Notes under the pieces: generated by a model
Told to the model about the DNA's origin: nothing
Database searches by the model: none
Seen by the model: only the letters and a program-made list of their open reading frames with translations
Source of the DNA: Siniperca chuatsi
Lineage: Eukaryota > Chordata > Actinopteri > Centrarchiformes > Sinipercidae
Reading direction: 5' to 3'
DNA: 64,000 nucleotides
Assembly (NCBI RefSeq): GCF_020085105.1
Contig: NC_058063.1
Coordinates: 20,018,262 to 20,082,261 of the forward strand
Part shown: piece by piece, positions 34,858 through 47,600 of the stretch
Position numbering within the stretch: the first letter of the stretch is position 1
Layout: each line of letters starts with the position of its first letter
Made by a program: the position numbers and the translations under genes

Positions 34858-35278
34858 CATATGTGAGACTCTCAGGTTATAATTTACGTTTTACAGAAAC
34901 AGAACAAAGCAAACTATACTACAGAATCAACCGAACAAGAATAACTGACTTAATGTGTCAAAAGGATTTTCTCTTAACACAAACAAATATTTTACAGAAA
35001 AACATACATTTGTCATTATTTACTAGACATATACATTTTAATTTTAATTAAATTGCATTTTACACCTGCATGTAGCATTTCAGAAACATTTTCAAAAGGA
35101 AAGAAAAACAATATCCTCCTATAACAATCTGATTTGATTTGACTTTGACAGTTAATTATTGTTTACAAAAAACAGCGCCCTCTTCCTGTTTTGTAAATTG
35201 AGCAGATTTCTTTTCGTAGCTGCGCTGTAGATCACAAGTTTCCATACAAATCAGCAAACAAAAATGCTAATTAAAATA

Positions 35279-35284
35279 TTTATT
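35279..35284 (-). terminator. Candidate poly(A) signal of copy B
   Basis: AATAAA on the minus strand, at the same distance from the last exon as in copy A. Confidence 0.5.
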
Positions 35285-35470
35285 AGGTATTATGGTAGAT
35301 GTAGAATTGATATCATTTACATGAAACAAGGCGCCAGACAGCAACTATGACTAACGTGGATTATCTATGCAGTGGTTTGTAAAGCTGCAGATGTTTCACT
35401 TGTCCGGCTTCATCGTTTTCACATTTTTAACTAAATAAATAAATAAATCAGTAGTTGAAATCAGGATCAA

Positions 35471-35658
35471 TCAGAAACGGAGTTTTGAGAACTTTGTGTT
35501 GAACTTCTTGATGGTTTCTGTTGAAGCTTCTGGTGATGTTTCTTTTCTTTTGTTGGGTTTAAAAGCCGGCAGTTTGAAGTCAGCAGTGACACAAGGAGAC
35601 TGAGAACGAGATCGCTTTGCTTCAGGTCCGACAAGCTCCCTCCTCCGTTTACTCACAA
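35471..35658 (-). CDS. znf638: Copy B exon 32 fused to exon 34 remnant; C-terminal finger lost
   Basis: Starts like copy A exon 32 ([31 protein letters not shown]), but after aacccaacaa the sequence runs through a few A-rich bases straight into the exon 34 sequence. Intron 32, the zinc-finger exon and intron 33 are missing. The exon 34 bases are now read in another frame ([17 protein letters not shown], ending KFSKLRF, stop at 35471-35473). The resulting protein would end without a C2H2 finger. Confidence 0.8.
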
Positions 35659-38600
35659 CTAAAGAAGAGAAGGAAAGAACAATCTATAAAATCACATTAG
35701 CACGACAATCACACATTAACAGCTGTTTTTTCCATCTGCACTGCAATGTAGATAATTAATTCATTGTGTCACATTGAAAGTCACATTTCAAGCAAAAATG
35801 GCAAAAAGTCACTGGTTCCAGCTTCTCCAATATGAGAATTTGCTACTTTTCTTTGTCTTCTATGGAAGGAAAATACTTCTTTAGGACAGTTTTTCTGACA
35901 AAACAAGCAATTTGAAGACATCAACCTGGATTAATTTTTCAATATTTTCTGACATTTCATAGACAATGACAAATTAATTAGCAATGGAAATAAATGTTAT
36001 TTGTGTTAAACGTAAAACAAGTATTTATAATTTCATCCACTTTGGAGAGAATGCACTTTCGTTGGTCCAAAATACCAGCTTAGTGTGGATGGTATGCTAA
36101 AACCGAAGAATAAAATTTCTCTGTTAGTGTGGAAATGGCTTCAGTTTATCCTCCTTTCAGCTCTCTGTACCTTTAACGTCCGCCCTGCTCCATCTTTCCT
36201 TCTCCTCCTCTCCTTCCTGCACACATCCCTTCAGTGTCTGCTGGGCAGGAGCTGCAGCCGGAGCACCCTGAGAACCAGAGGCAGCGTCGACGTCGGCTTG
36301 GCTCGCTGCTTCCACCTCTGTCTTCTGGATCAACGTAGACGGATCTTTGTCCAATGACGAGGAGGCATCGAGTGACGCGAGAGGCAGCACGTCAGCGCCA
36401 GCTGGTTCCTTTTCTTCTTCCCTCTCGTCTTTTGCGCTCACTTTTTTCCCTCTGGTAGATTTTCTCACTGTGGTAAAAGACAATGAATTGGTTGAGCGAA
36501 CAAATGAGGGAAACTGCAGAATGTTAATCTTAGTTTCATGTTTTAGAGCTTCATCATTGGAAAACAGTGAAGCCAAAGATTATTGTTTACATTTTTCATG
36601 TTTGAGTGTCTAGAGATCAGATTTCGGGTAATGACACGATTGTATAAAAGATATAGAGGTGTGTGTGTTACCAGGGGTCTGTCTGGCTCTCTTCTTGGTT
36701 CGGCCTCTTGTCCTGGGTGTTACCGCTTCCGCTTCCTCCTCCTCTCCCACCTCGTCTACCGTCACAAAGTTCATACTTTCCTCTAAAACAGGACAAAAAA
36801 AAATAGAAAAAGACAGTTTCAGACAAACAAACTTTTTACAAACAATTTCCTGTAGAAATACTTTAGGCTGAATGCTGGGTTGGGAGGAGAGGCTCATATT
36901 GAATTTTTAAAAAATAAATTAGCCGTCTTTCTCCCTGTGTCACTAATGCAACAAGAAGAAAGCGCCTTCAGTATTTAGTCACTCAGAAGGTGTAACGTGC
37001 TAATCAGGGCTACCACTGGATGATCTGTATGGATGAGGGGGCAGCGTGAATGACAAGAAAACCTTTGTCTCACTTAAAGTGATTATTTACACCTGTGCTT
37101 TTCCTGCTTTCACAAGTCAAAATGTCTGCCGTGAAAAGTGTCTACTGGTTTGAAATCAAACAATTAGTTAAAGAGAGATAATTATCATTTCTCTTGTGGG
37201 TATAATGCAAATATACCTGTGCAAGCTTACAGTATTATATACTGACAGAATAACACACACCTGTGTCATCGGCGTGTTTGCGTTTGGAAGATCTTGACGT
37301 TTTCTCAGCTTGCTCTTCGTCCGGCTTCTCTTCCTCATCATCGCCAGCTTCATCTAAAGTCACCAAAGTCTAGAAACAGACACAAGAGATCTTTAGCATC
37401 AGTGTTTCTGTATTTGTTTGTGTTTTCTAAATGTGTGTTTTACAGTGCTTCACTGTAATTTCCCCACTGAAGAAAATACAACTTGCACATGCTTAAATCT
37501 TAACCTTTACCTCGGCGTTTAAGGTCTCCAGCGTGCTTCGCTTGGCCTCTTCCTCCTCCTCTCCCTCTACGAACTCATCCAGAGTGACGAGTGCCTGCAG
37601 CTCTCCCTCCGTGATCTCCCCATCCTGCTCTCGGCTCTCTGGAGCTCTTTCCTCTCCTGCCTCATCTGCTCCCACCTCATCCAGAGTCACCAGTTCCTGG
37701 GCATCTACCTCCACCTCCTCCTCATTTTTGGGCACGTCATCGTTTATAGAAATGTTCTCTTTTCTCGCACTCTCAGACTGTCCTGTGGGGGCTCATCGGC
37801 AACCGTCTCGTCCTCCACAGAATCAAGAATCTGATATGTCGCCTCTTCTTCATCAGCCGCTTTTTCGGATGCGTCTTTGTCGCCCTTCTTTAATGTTCCG
37901 CTGTCTTTTTTAGCTGTTTTAACCTCTTTCTTTGGTCTTCCCCTTTTTCCTTTTCCTCCTGTAGCGGGCCGATCATCCTTAACCTCGTCCTCCATAGAGG
38001 ATATTTCATTGGTAGCATCCTCCTCACTTACCTCTCTTACAACAATGGCACTCTGCTTTGTTGGTGTGCTATATTTTGGAGGGGCTTTCTCCTCTTTCTT
38101 TGGTGTTTTTTCCCTGTTTCGTTCCTGTGACTCTCTGGCAGGAGTGTGCCTCCTCCTTGTTGGCGTGTTCTCTTTTTTTGTTTCCTCATTCAAAGCATCT
38201 TTCTTAGTCGCTCTTTCCCTTTTTCCTCTGGTAGATCTTGTCGTCACGGTCGGTTCATCATCGGCAGTCTCGTCCTCCACAGAGTCTAAAATCTTGTAAG
38301 TAGCCTCCTCTGGTTTTTCAGACACTTCTGTGAGATTCAATGTAATTTTATCATCTTTCTTTCCTCTTGCACTCCTCCTTCTGCCAGACCTTTCTGTGGT
38401 GGAGGCATCCTTAACCGGTTCGTCTTCAACAGAATCTACTATCTCATACACCATCTCCTCGGTGACCTCTTTGTCTTTTTTAGAAACTCCTGCAGTGGTG
38501 TCCATCTTCGTCCGTGTCTCATATCTTTTAACCGTCCTGTCCTGTTTCTTTGGCGATTTCTCCTTCTCTTCACTTTTGGATGCGGAGGTTGCGGGGCTAC

Positions 38601-41600
38601 TCCTCTTTGATGGTCTATCATCTTTTCTAGCGGTCGCTTCCCCTTTCTTGGTTCTTTTTTCCTGGTTGTCAGTCCCTGACTCGGTCTCTGTAGTCGTTGG
38701 CTGATCTTTCAAAGAATCAATTACTTGATGTGTGTCTTCCTCTTGCTCTACGGGCCTAATGTCTTCTTTAGATATTTGCTCACTGGGAGTTTCAGGTTTT
38801 TGGCTGCCATCTTCCGTTGCAGTCTGATCATCAATTGAATCCAATACCTCAAAGGTTTCTTGTTCAGTAACGTCACTGTCAGGGTCTCTTAAAGTGTCTT
38901 TGTTGTCGCGGTCTTGAAGAGGCTGGTCTTCATTTGGGATTCGGCCATCAGGATTTTCCACATCTTGGGAGGCTTTGCAGGATTCTGCTGAAAGCATTTT
39001 GCTTTTGACTTCTTCTTGTTCCTTCTTCTTCCCATCTCCCTTACCCCTTGGAGCTTGTTTGCTACCTGTATCTAACACTTGGAAATGATCTTTGTTATTT
39101 GTCTCCTGATCTTTACCTACTGCATCTTTAACTGCATCATCAGATCTGTCGACTACTGGAACTGCATCTTCCTCAGACAGTTGCTTTACTGTGGAACCGT
39201 CATCTTGGACCAGGCGACTGTCCTCTTGACCTGTAGCTGCTTGGTCGTCGGTAACACTGTCTAACACTTTTAAAGAACCGTCCATTTCCATTTCATTGTA
39301 CTCCTCTGGGCGGGCTTTGCTTTCATTGTCAGCACTGTCCAAGACCTGATAGCTTTCCTCATTCAAAGTCTGGCCTTCCTCAGGTCCAGTTAGTTGGGTT
39401 TCAGAGCTGTCGTCTTGGCCCCCATCATCCATCTGTTCATCTGTTTGATCATCAAGTGAATCGATGATTTGGTAATTTTCACTGTCGCCCTCCTCCTCCG
39501 TGTGTTTGACAACGTCATCTTCTTCACCTTCCTCTTTGCTCTTTTTCTGATCTTGGATGTTGTTGACATTAAAATCAGTCTCCAGACTCTGGGCTTGGCT
39601 CAACGCTACTTCATGTCTCTGTGGAGGTGGATGCATCTCTGATGTTGTTTCTATTTTTGTCTCTGACTCAACAGTTTTTGCAGCAAAGCCCTGTGCTGAC
39701 ACTTTGTGGTCAGCCTTTGCCACTGCGCCCTCTGTGTCTTTTGCTTCTTCTCTAAGTGGCTCCAGATGAGTCTCTATTGATGCCTTGACAGCTGGAGCTG
39801 ATGTTATCTTCTCCCTTTCACATGCAGCGGAGGCTGAGCGGGAACTACAACCAGAGGATGCAGTATTTGATGGTTTGGATGAAGACTTTGTCTTGCTCTG
39901 TTGTGTTTTCTGACCAGGGGAGGAAGGGGTTTCAGCAGACAGTGGAGACGAAGACGAGGAGGCCTTGCTGACACTGGCAGAGGATGAGGGTTTGGTGGGC
40001 TCAGATGAGTCCTTGGACTTTTTTGGTGGACAAAGGATGGATGACAAAGAAGGAATCAATCACTGAAACAATGAGTACGTTACCTTATTATTCCACTGAA
40101 ATTATTTTGTATCACAAGCCATTTAAAGCTTAACTCTACATTCTGGCACTGACAAAATACACTATTACCAAACGTAAATGTTGAGTGAGATTTAAAGCCA
40201 GGCCTCACCTTCTTCTCCTCGCTCTTGGACCTGCTCCCGCGGGTGAGTCTGTGCTGATGAACTGCCGCCGTGAGGGCTTTGAAAATGTCCTCGTTAATCT
40301 GAGGAAGTTCTGCAAAGTTTTCTTCAGGCATGAGTGCTGTGGCTGAGGGGGCAGGGCTGGAAGCAGCAGGGACTGTGTTTCCACTGCTGACTGCAGAGGT
40401 CACATCAGCAGTGGAGACTGAAGTTATTAGTGACCCCTCTTCCCCCTTTACTTTCTCTACATCTTCATTTGTTTCGGGACCAACAGTGGAGTCCATGGCG
40501 ATCTCAGTACCTGGTTTCTCACCGTCCTCCTCCATTGCTGTGGCACTTGGTCCTGCTGTGATGGGCTCAGGTATGGCGGACCCACCAGGGCCACCGGCTT
40601 GCAGAGCAGGTTGTGACCCAGTATCCGAAAGTTCAGAGGGAGGAGGCTCAGTTTGACTTTTCACAGCTGGGGGCTTGGCTTTGACATCGATGGTGTCCGG
40701 TTCAAAGTTTATTGTGATCTCACTAGAATCTTGTAGACGCTGTTTTAGGCTCTTCAAACTAAAATTAAAAACAGAAAAGGATTGTCAGTTGAAATTGAAA
40801 GCAGGGTTGTTCTCACAAAATGGCTGAATACAGCACTTTGTTAAAGAAATCCCAAATACAATTTCAAAGTTCTCATCCAGCGTCCCTGAGTTAACTGTTC
40901 AGTTATCTCTTGGTTTATGAAAAAATACTTATGTCAGTGTTTTTATATCATAATCTTTCTCTCCCTGTAAAACTTTTAGGGCTGCAACGAACGATTATTT
41001 TCATTATCAATTAAATAGTCCTTGCTGACGGCGTCAAATGTGTTTTTTCTTTGTCCAACCAACAGTCCAAAAACCATATTCAATTTACAATCACTTAAAA
41101 ACAGAGAAAACCAGCAAATCTTCACTTTAGAGAAGCTGCAACCAGAGAATGTTTTGACATTTTGAAAAATGGCTTAAACGACCAATTAAAACATAGTTGC
41201 CGATAAATTCTCTGTTGATCGACTAATTGTTGCATCTCCAAACCTTAAAATATATTTGATGACATAAATTTATTAAATTAAATGTGACTTGGGGCCACCA
41301 GCTAACCCCAGCCATCATATAAAAGAAAAGAAAATTGCACTCATCACAGTGATTACTGTTATGCTTTGGCAACTAATGTTTTGTCTCTCTCTTAACCAGA
41401 CAAGAATCAATTACAAAGTGACATACTCACGTCTCAAAACGTTTTACTTTACTCCTGGAGAGAAAAAGAAGGAGTTGGTCAGCTTAGGTGTGAGGATGGG
41501 GGATTAAAAAATAACAAATAAAAAAAAGGACACATTCATACCAAGTTTCGAACTTTTTAGGAGAGTCTGGTAAGAAAGTGTTGTATTTCTCCACCACCTG

Positions 41601-44600
41601 CGTTACACCGCTGGAGTCAGCCATCTCAACACATATCTGAGGTAGAACGACAGTCACGGACAGAGAGAGTGAAAAAACAGAGAGGAGGGAGAGATGAAGC
41701 AGTGACAAGACAAAAACAACAAGAAAGAACATCAACAAGCCACAAAAATCCATTGTAGTTATAGTATATTCAGGCAAAATGGTTGTACTCAAAAGTGTAC
41801 AACAAATTGCAGAATTACATCTCAAAAATTTAAGCAGCAGTTTTGGCAAAATTGATGGACTAACAAATAAATAACTAGTTAAAGTTGATTTAAGATTTGC
41901 TAAAATTGACACTCGTCCATTATGAGTGAATGAGCTTCCTAGCTACTGTAGCTAGCAGTAGCAATGTTATATCTATAAACTTTTAGTTTATAGATATAAC
42001 ATCTCCCGACAGCCTGCAACCACAAACAAAAAAAGGTTGTAACGAATGCTACTGTCTACAGAAGGAAAGAAAACATATTTAAGACCCTTGAAATGAAATG
42101 TAAGACTTTTCAAAGTAGACCTGTAGATACCCTGATGTGGTGGTTCTTTCAACACGTAAATGTGAAAAGTGCAGGTGTTTGTGTTCTTGTACCCTGTTGG
42201 CGAGCGGCAGGAAGCTGACAAAGGTTGCGATGGATGCCACCACTTCCATGACCACCCTGATGACGTCCACAGACACCTCAGAAATCTCCACACACAGTAA
42301 CCGCTCCTCCAGAGACTTTGACTCTGGAATTCCCTGAAGAGCAAGAAATAGTTGGCGTTAAGGACCAGAGATCCAAAGACAGCTGCTTTCACTCGACAAA
42401 AGATTTACATAAATTATTAATGACTTACAGCGTTGCTCCACTTCATCAGACTTTTGTACATCATCTCCTGCAAAAAGATTACAAGTCAGGGATTGTCATA
42501 GATGTCATCAAAACAAATTTGAAATTATACAGGGGTGCAAACTCATCAGGGGTGAAAAAGATGTCTGTAAATGTGGATTTACAGTTGATTTAAGCACGAG
42601 GATATAGAGAAAAGCTCTATAAGTAAGTAATGTAAGTAAAAGTTAGACTCCATGCAAACACCTAAACACCTAACGTTACATCCAAATCGTGATGACAAGC
42701 GTTCGCTAAAAAAAACAACTCAGCCCTATCAGGCTAATCAACAGTCCCAAGACTGACACATCGCCATATAAGCCGAGTAACGCTACTCTAAGATATTCTT
42801 ACCTTAAAGAGTAACTAAACCCCCAAACCAGTTTTTTCAGCTGAAAACCGATATGGGTATTTAGTAGTGTTGTTGATGGATTCAGGTCTAAATCTTGACA
42901 TTTTAGAGCAAAGTATTTGAATGCTACGTGTTGTGTTATAAATATGCAAAGTGACCGCCCTCTACAAGTTGAAACCCGGCTATTGCAAGTGAATTTTGCT
43001 GATCTGGAGGCAGGTGACGTATGTCTGGGGGCAGCTTTCATCACCACCACCCCCCCGCCCCCATTTTGAAAAGTCACATGTCACACGGTTTGCTGCTTTG
43101 ATTGGTTGTAGCATCAAGTCTGCAGGTCCATGCAGCGCAACGCACCAGGCTCACGAAACTCAGATCAAACATCCAGATTCTGTTACTGCATTGCCTATTT
43201 CCTGCCTCACTGTTTTCAGAAACACATTTTAGTGTACTGTTAAGCTGTAATCTGAGAAAGTTTGTGACCAGGCCACCGTCTTTTTCCTGCCTGAAAACGG
43301 ACCAAACCCTGTCGCTCAGCGCTACGTAACGCCACATGTTCCGTTGCTCTGATAGGTTGTAGGTCTACCCTCCCAGCGCTGCCCTTGTTGATACTTTTTT
43401 TTTCACGTTCTAGAGGCATTTTTTTAATTTCCAGGGTAGAGACACTTCAGCCAAAACTTTGGGGTTTAGTTGCTCTTTAAGGCATGCAGGCAGTCGAAAA
43501 CTGACCTCCCAGAGACACTTTGCTGCTTTTTTGACAGCTCAGACAACTCATTCCCCGTGACCCACAAACACCATCACACTAATGACTTATTCTGGATTGA
43601 AGTTGCCGAAGTTTGCACCCCTGATTATATCTGCATTTTTAACATTTTGTATTTCACACCAACATTTATTTCTCCAAATGGCCCAAGTTATGTGCATGTG
43701 TTTGTATTTCTGTATTGTCTGTGAAGATAACAACAAACACCAGCACATAAGTATACAAATTTCCTTCTGAAATTTCTACAGAAGAAAGGCATTATTTGCA
43801 GTATAAACTGTTAATAAAATAATGTTAAAATAACAAAGAAATTCCTCTTGATTCCTTTCTACTTCTTAAAATTGATTTTTCTATCCCATCCTGATCCTGA
43901 CACAGTATTACAGCCCAGAGTGCCCCCTTTACTGTCCATACCTCACTGGATTCCTGATTCATGTGTTGCAAGACGAAGTGGACACTGAGCGTGCAGCCTT
44001 TGACAGAAACCCGATTTGCGTTGTGATCTCGGACAAAATCGCAGCACGAAGTCCAATCAGCGAAAAACACAAAGGCCTGGAGGTGAAGAGAGGAAAGATA
44101 TGAAAGGACAGTTAAATTCAAACAACACAGCTCCATTTAACTAATACAATTGTAATTACAATCATGTTTGTGCCTGTAACAGTCTGCAGTTTCTACTCCT
44201 TACCCTCCTCTGCAGCGTTAAGACCGCCACGTTGTAGTAAAGGGAGTGAAGGTTCTGTTTGGGGAAATACTGCCAGACCAGCTCGGCCACGTCCTCATGC
44301 TTGTAGTTTCCCTCTGGCAAACCGGTCAACATGATTGTGGGGAACATGGAACCACGACGACTGGCCTTCTAGGAAACACAACGTATCAAAACCCTGATAA
44401 TTTATCAGAATGTATTGTAATAAATGTGAATAAGAAATGGCCGTTTTCCCGGCAGATGTATGGTCGAACATGTGTAAAAGAGATTTTCTTGGAAAGATCT
44501 GATGATTTCTTAAAGGGAAAATTTTGCACTTTTTACGTGGATGTCTAATCAGTGTTGATGGTCAATATAGCACTCACTGAGGAATTTATCTACTGAGAAA

Positions 44601-47600
44601 GCTGAGTTCGCGATGTAGCTCTTCCTCCATCCAGCGCCGTTATTTGACGTGACATGTTTGGAGGCAAGGAAGAACTATGGCTTGGATCTCTAGTGCTTCT
44701 GGGTAACCAGAGTGCGTGCTCTAGATGAAAGACAGAACTTCCTTGTTCTCTTTGCCTGTATTGCAAACTAGTTCCAGCATGTATATACACACACACACAC
44801 ATTTTTTCCAAAATGGTCTCATGGTTTTTGGATGAACACCATTTGAATGTAATGAATAAATAAATAAAAGCAAGTAAGTAAGTAAACGGGCTTACCTCGA
44901 TGCTTTTCCTTCCTAGGGCTGTCAGGTAATCTTGGAGTTAAAAATGAACACAGGCAAACACAGTCACCTTACTGAATAAGTTAACGTGGTAAATTTGGCA
45001 GTATCAAACTTGTCACAATGATAATGAAGGATCAATAAACAGTCTCTCTTACCTGGGATGATGAACCAAGGAGACATGGTAGGGAACAGGAAGGGACTAG
45101 TTCTCATCGCGACCCAAAACGGCGAAATGCTGCCCTGTGGAATGGCAACTTTTATTGGTGGGACAGTTGCCCCGGCAACAGCGTCCTTGCTGTCCGGCAG
45201 AGCGTTCTCAGGACGTTTTGGAGCTGCACAAACAAAAAACAAGTGTCATTTTTAAGATATTTGAACAGTTACAAAACAATGCCGCACAGTAGTTGTGTTT
45301 TTAAATCTTTATCATTATTGTTCTGTCATTTTACTCTATACTGATTATTAATTTTTTTACATTTTACATTATTACCATTTTTATAAAATTTTATCAGATG
45401 ACTGATGATAAATGACTGGCTGGTTGGTTTAGAGGTTCCAGCTGAGAACTGGTTCTAAATTGTCCGATCCATCGCAATCGTATGCCTCAGAGCACATCAA
45501 TTCCTTTTATCAGTGCAGGAATGTTTTTCTGACAGTTGCGCATTGCAATACAATGACGTCAAACTCGCACGTCTACGCTGCTGGAAACTTGCAACAAGGA
45601 GTCAGGGTGGAGAGGAAGAAACGATCCAAAGCGTGGCTTCATTTCACAAAGCAAGATGACAGTGTTAGTTGTAATGTCTGTAAAATGATAATTTCAAGTA
45701 AGGGTGGAAACACCAGCAAGGTGCTGAAACGTCTTTCTACGGAACGTAGAGTCCTACATTATAATAACATAGGCTTGACTTTTATTTCTTATTATTTTAT
45801 TCTTATTTGGTATTTTAATCATGTTCAGCACTTTGGGTCAACTGTGGTTGTTTTAAATGTGTTATATAAATAAACTTTAACCTTGACAGATTTTTTTCTT
45901 TGACTAAGACGATCTAAATTAAAACGAATGCTGCACAAATACTTTCTCATTTCATCCATTTAAGACGATGACAGACTACAGCTAGCTACAGCAGGGCTCG
46001 ACCATCAGCTCCCACCAAGCAAGACCCTTTCACGCATGCTGCACAGGGAGGGAAAATGAGAGAAGAAACTGGGAATCGAGAACCAGTTCCAGTTGAGAAC
46101 TGGTTCCAAATCCAACAGCGGTTAAACAGTGGAGCTTTTGTACACCAGAATTACATGCATGCCTTTTTTCTACTCTGTTTCTACACTGTGTTCAGAGTCA
46201 GAGATAATAAAACAGACCTCCTCCCCACAGATAATAAAACAGTCAGAATTGATAATGGCACTGATAAATAACTTTTTTTAATCAATTCCCAGCCCTATCT
46301 CCGACGGGACTCCCAGTAAGCCGTTGCATCAACTTACTTAACATGTGTACCATAACTCTCACTGCGCCTGAAATGTTAGGAGAAATGGTTAGGGTTTAAC
46401 ATTGTTTTTTCCGGAGCTGATGATGAAAGTCTAAAGCCATGGTTGAGAAAAGCAGGATGTATCTATTCTTCTCACGTTAACTTGAAAGGTCCAAATGGTG
46501 GAAAAAAGGATTATCTATTCTTCTCACCCTTTCCTCAGTCAGAAACCGTAGTCTGGTAATTGTATCCATGTCCAAGCACAACTTTCAAAACCATAAAGAA
46601 CATCCAATACGCCTATCTTTCAAACTTTTCAAAGCTCGTTCCTCCGCTGGTCTCTAAACAGCGTATGTGGCATGATAGGCCTACTGTTGCCAGATTAGTC
46701 CAAAAGATCGTGACGATGATATGAAAACAAAACAAAATAGCCTGTTCAATGCAGTGCTTTTTCAAAGTAGTGCGATCACATACATTATTAAACTGACATT
46801 TCGCTGAGCCAGTTTAAACAGAGGTTTTCATACAAACTAGGTCTTCATTCAAAATATAGGGTTCCTTATAGCTGTATACATACATACACACATACATACA
46901 TATACAGCCATATTCTTGCTACGTCACAGTTAAAAAAAAAAATATGCAAGAATATTTACCATAGACATATAATTTAAAACGACCCCGCACCAGGATTCTG
47001 GCACAGTGCTGAAGAACTTTAAGCCCTGCATAACTGTACTGTAAAATACCTACTGTGCATAAAGCTAACACTATAATACCATAACTTACAATACTTTGAT
47101 TTTTATATGAAATTTGTTGTTATTGCTCCAAACTGAAAAACAAAACATTTTATATCCTATTGAGTGCATTCTTTGTATTTCCTAAACCAGAGACTTACGT
47201 AGCGATGTACATCTGCGGTGTGGTATGCTAATCCTGTGGACCTCGTGTCCAGGGGCTTGTTTCAGGAGACTGTACCAAACTCCGAGCCGATCAGCATCGC
47301 GAACAAACACAAATTCTATAAATACCTGGAACACACAAGCACAAGCACACGCACACGTGACAGGTAAGACCAAAAGGAAGTCTTTTTTTAAAGTCACTTA
47401 AACACACGTACTAGTATGTGTTTGTTTATACCTTGTTGAGGAGAGGCAGGAAGTTCCTGACAGAGCTGATTTTTCTCAGAGCTTCCCTGAGGTCCCTGGT
47501 TTCACTCGGTGAAATGTTCTTGATGAAGACTGTTTTCATTCCAGCATCTTGCACACGCTGCATCAAGAACAGGAAGTGAACATCCAAACCAAAACATTAA

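Noticed and set aside
38330..38704. 124-codon plus-strand ORF, also present in the other arm at 23856-24230 on the minus strand
   Set aside because: It is the antisense of the acidic exon 28. Conservation between arms only reflects the duplicated exon.
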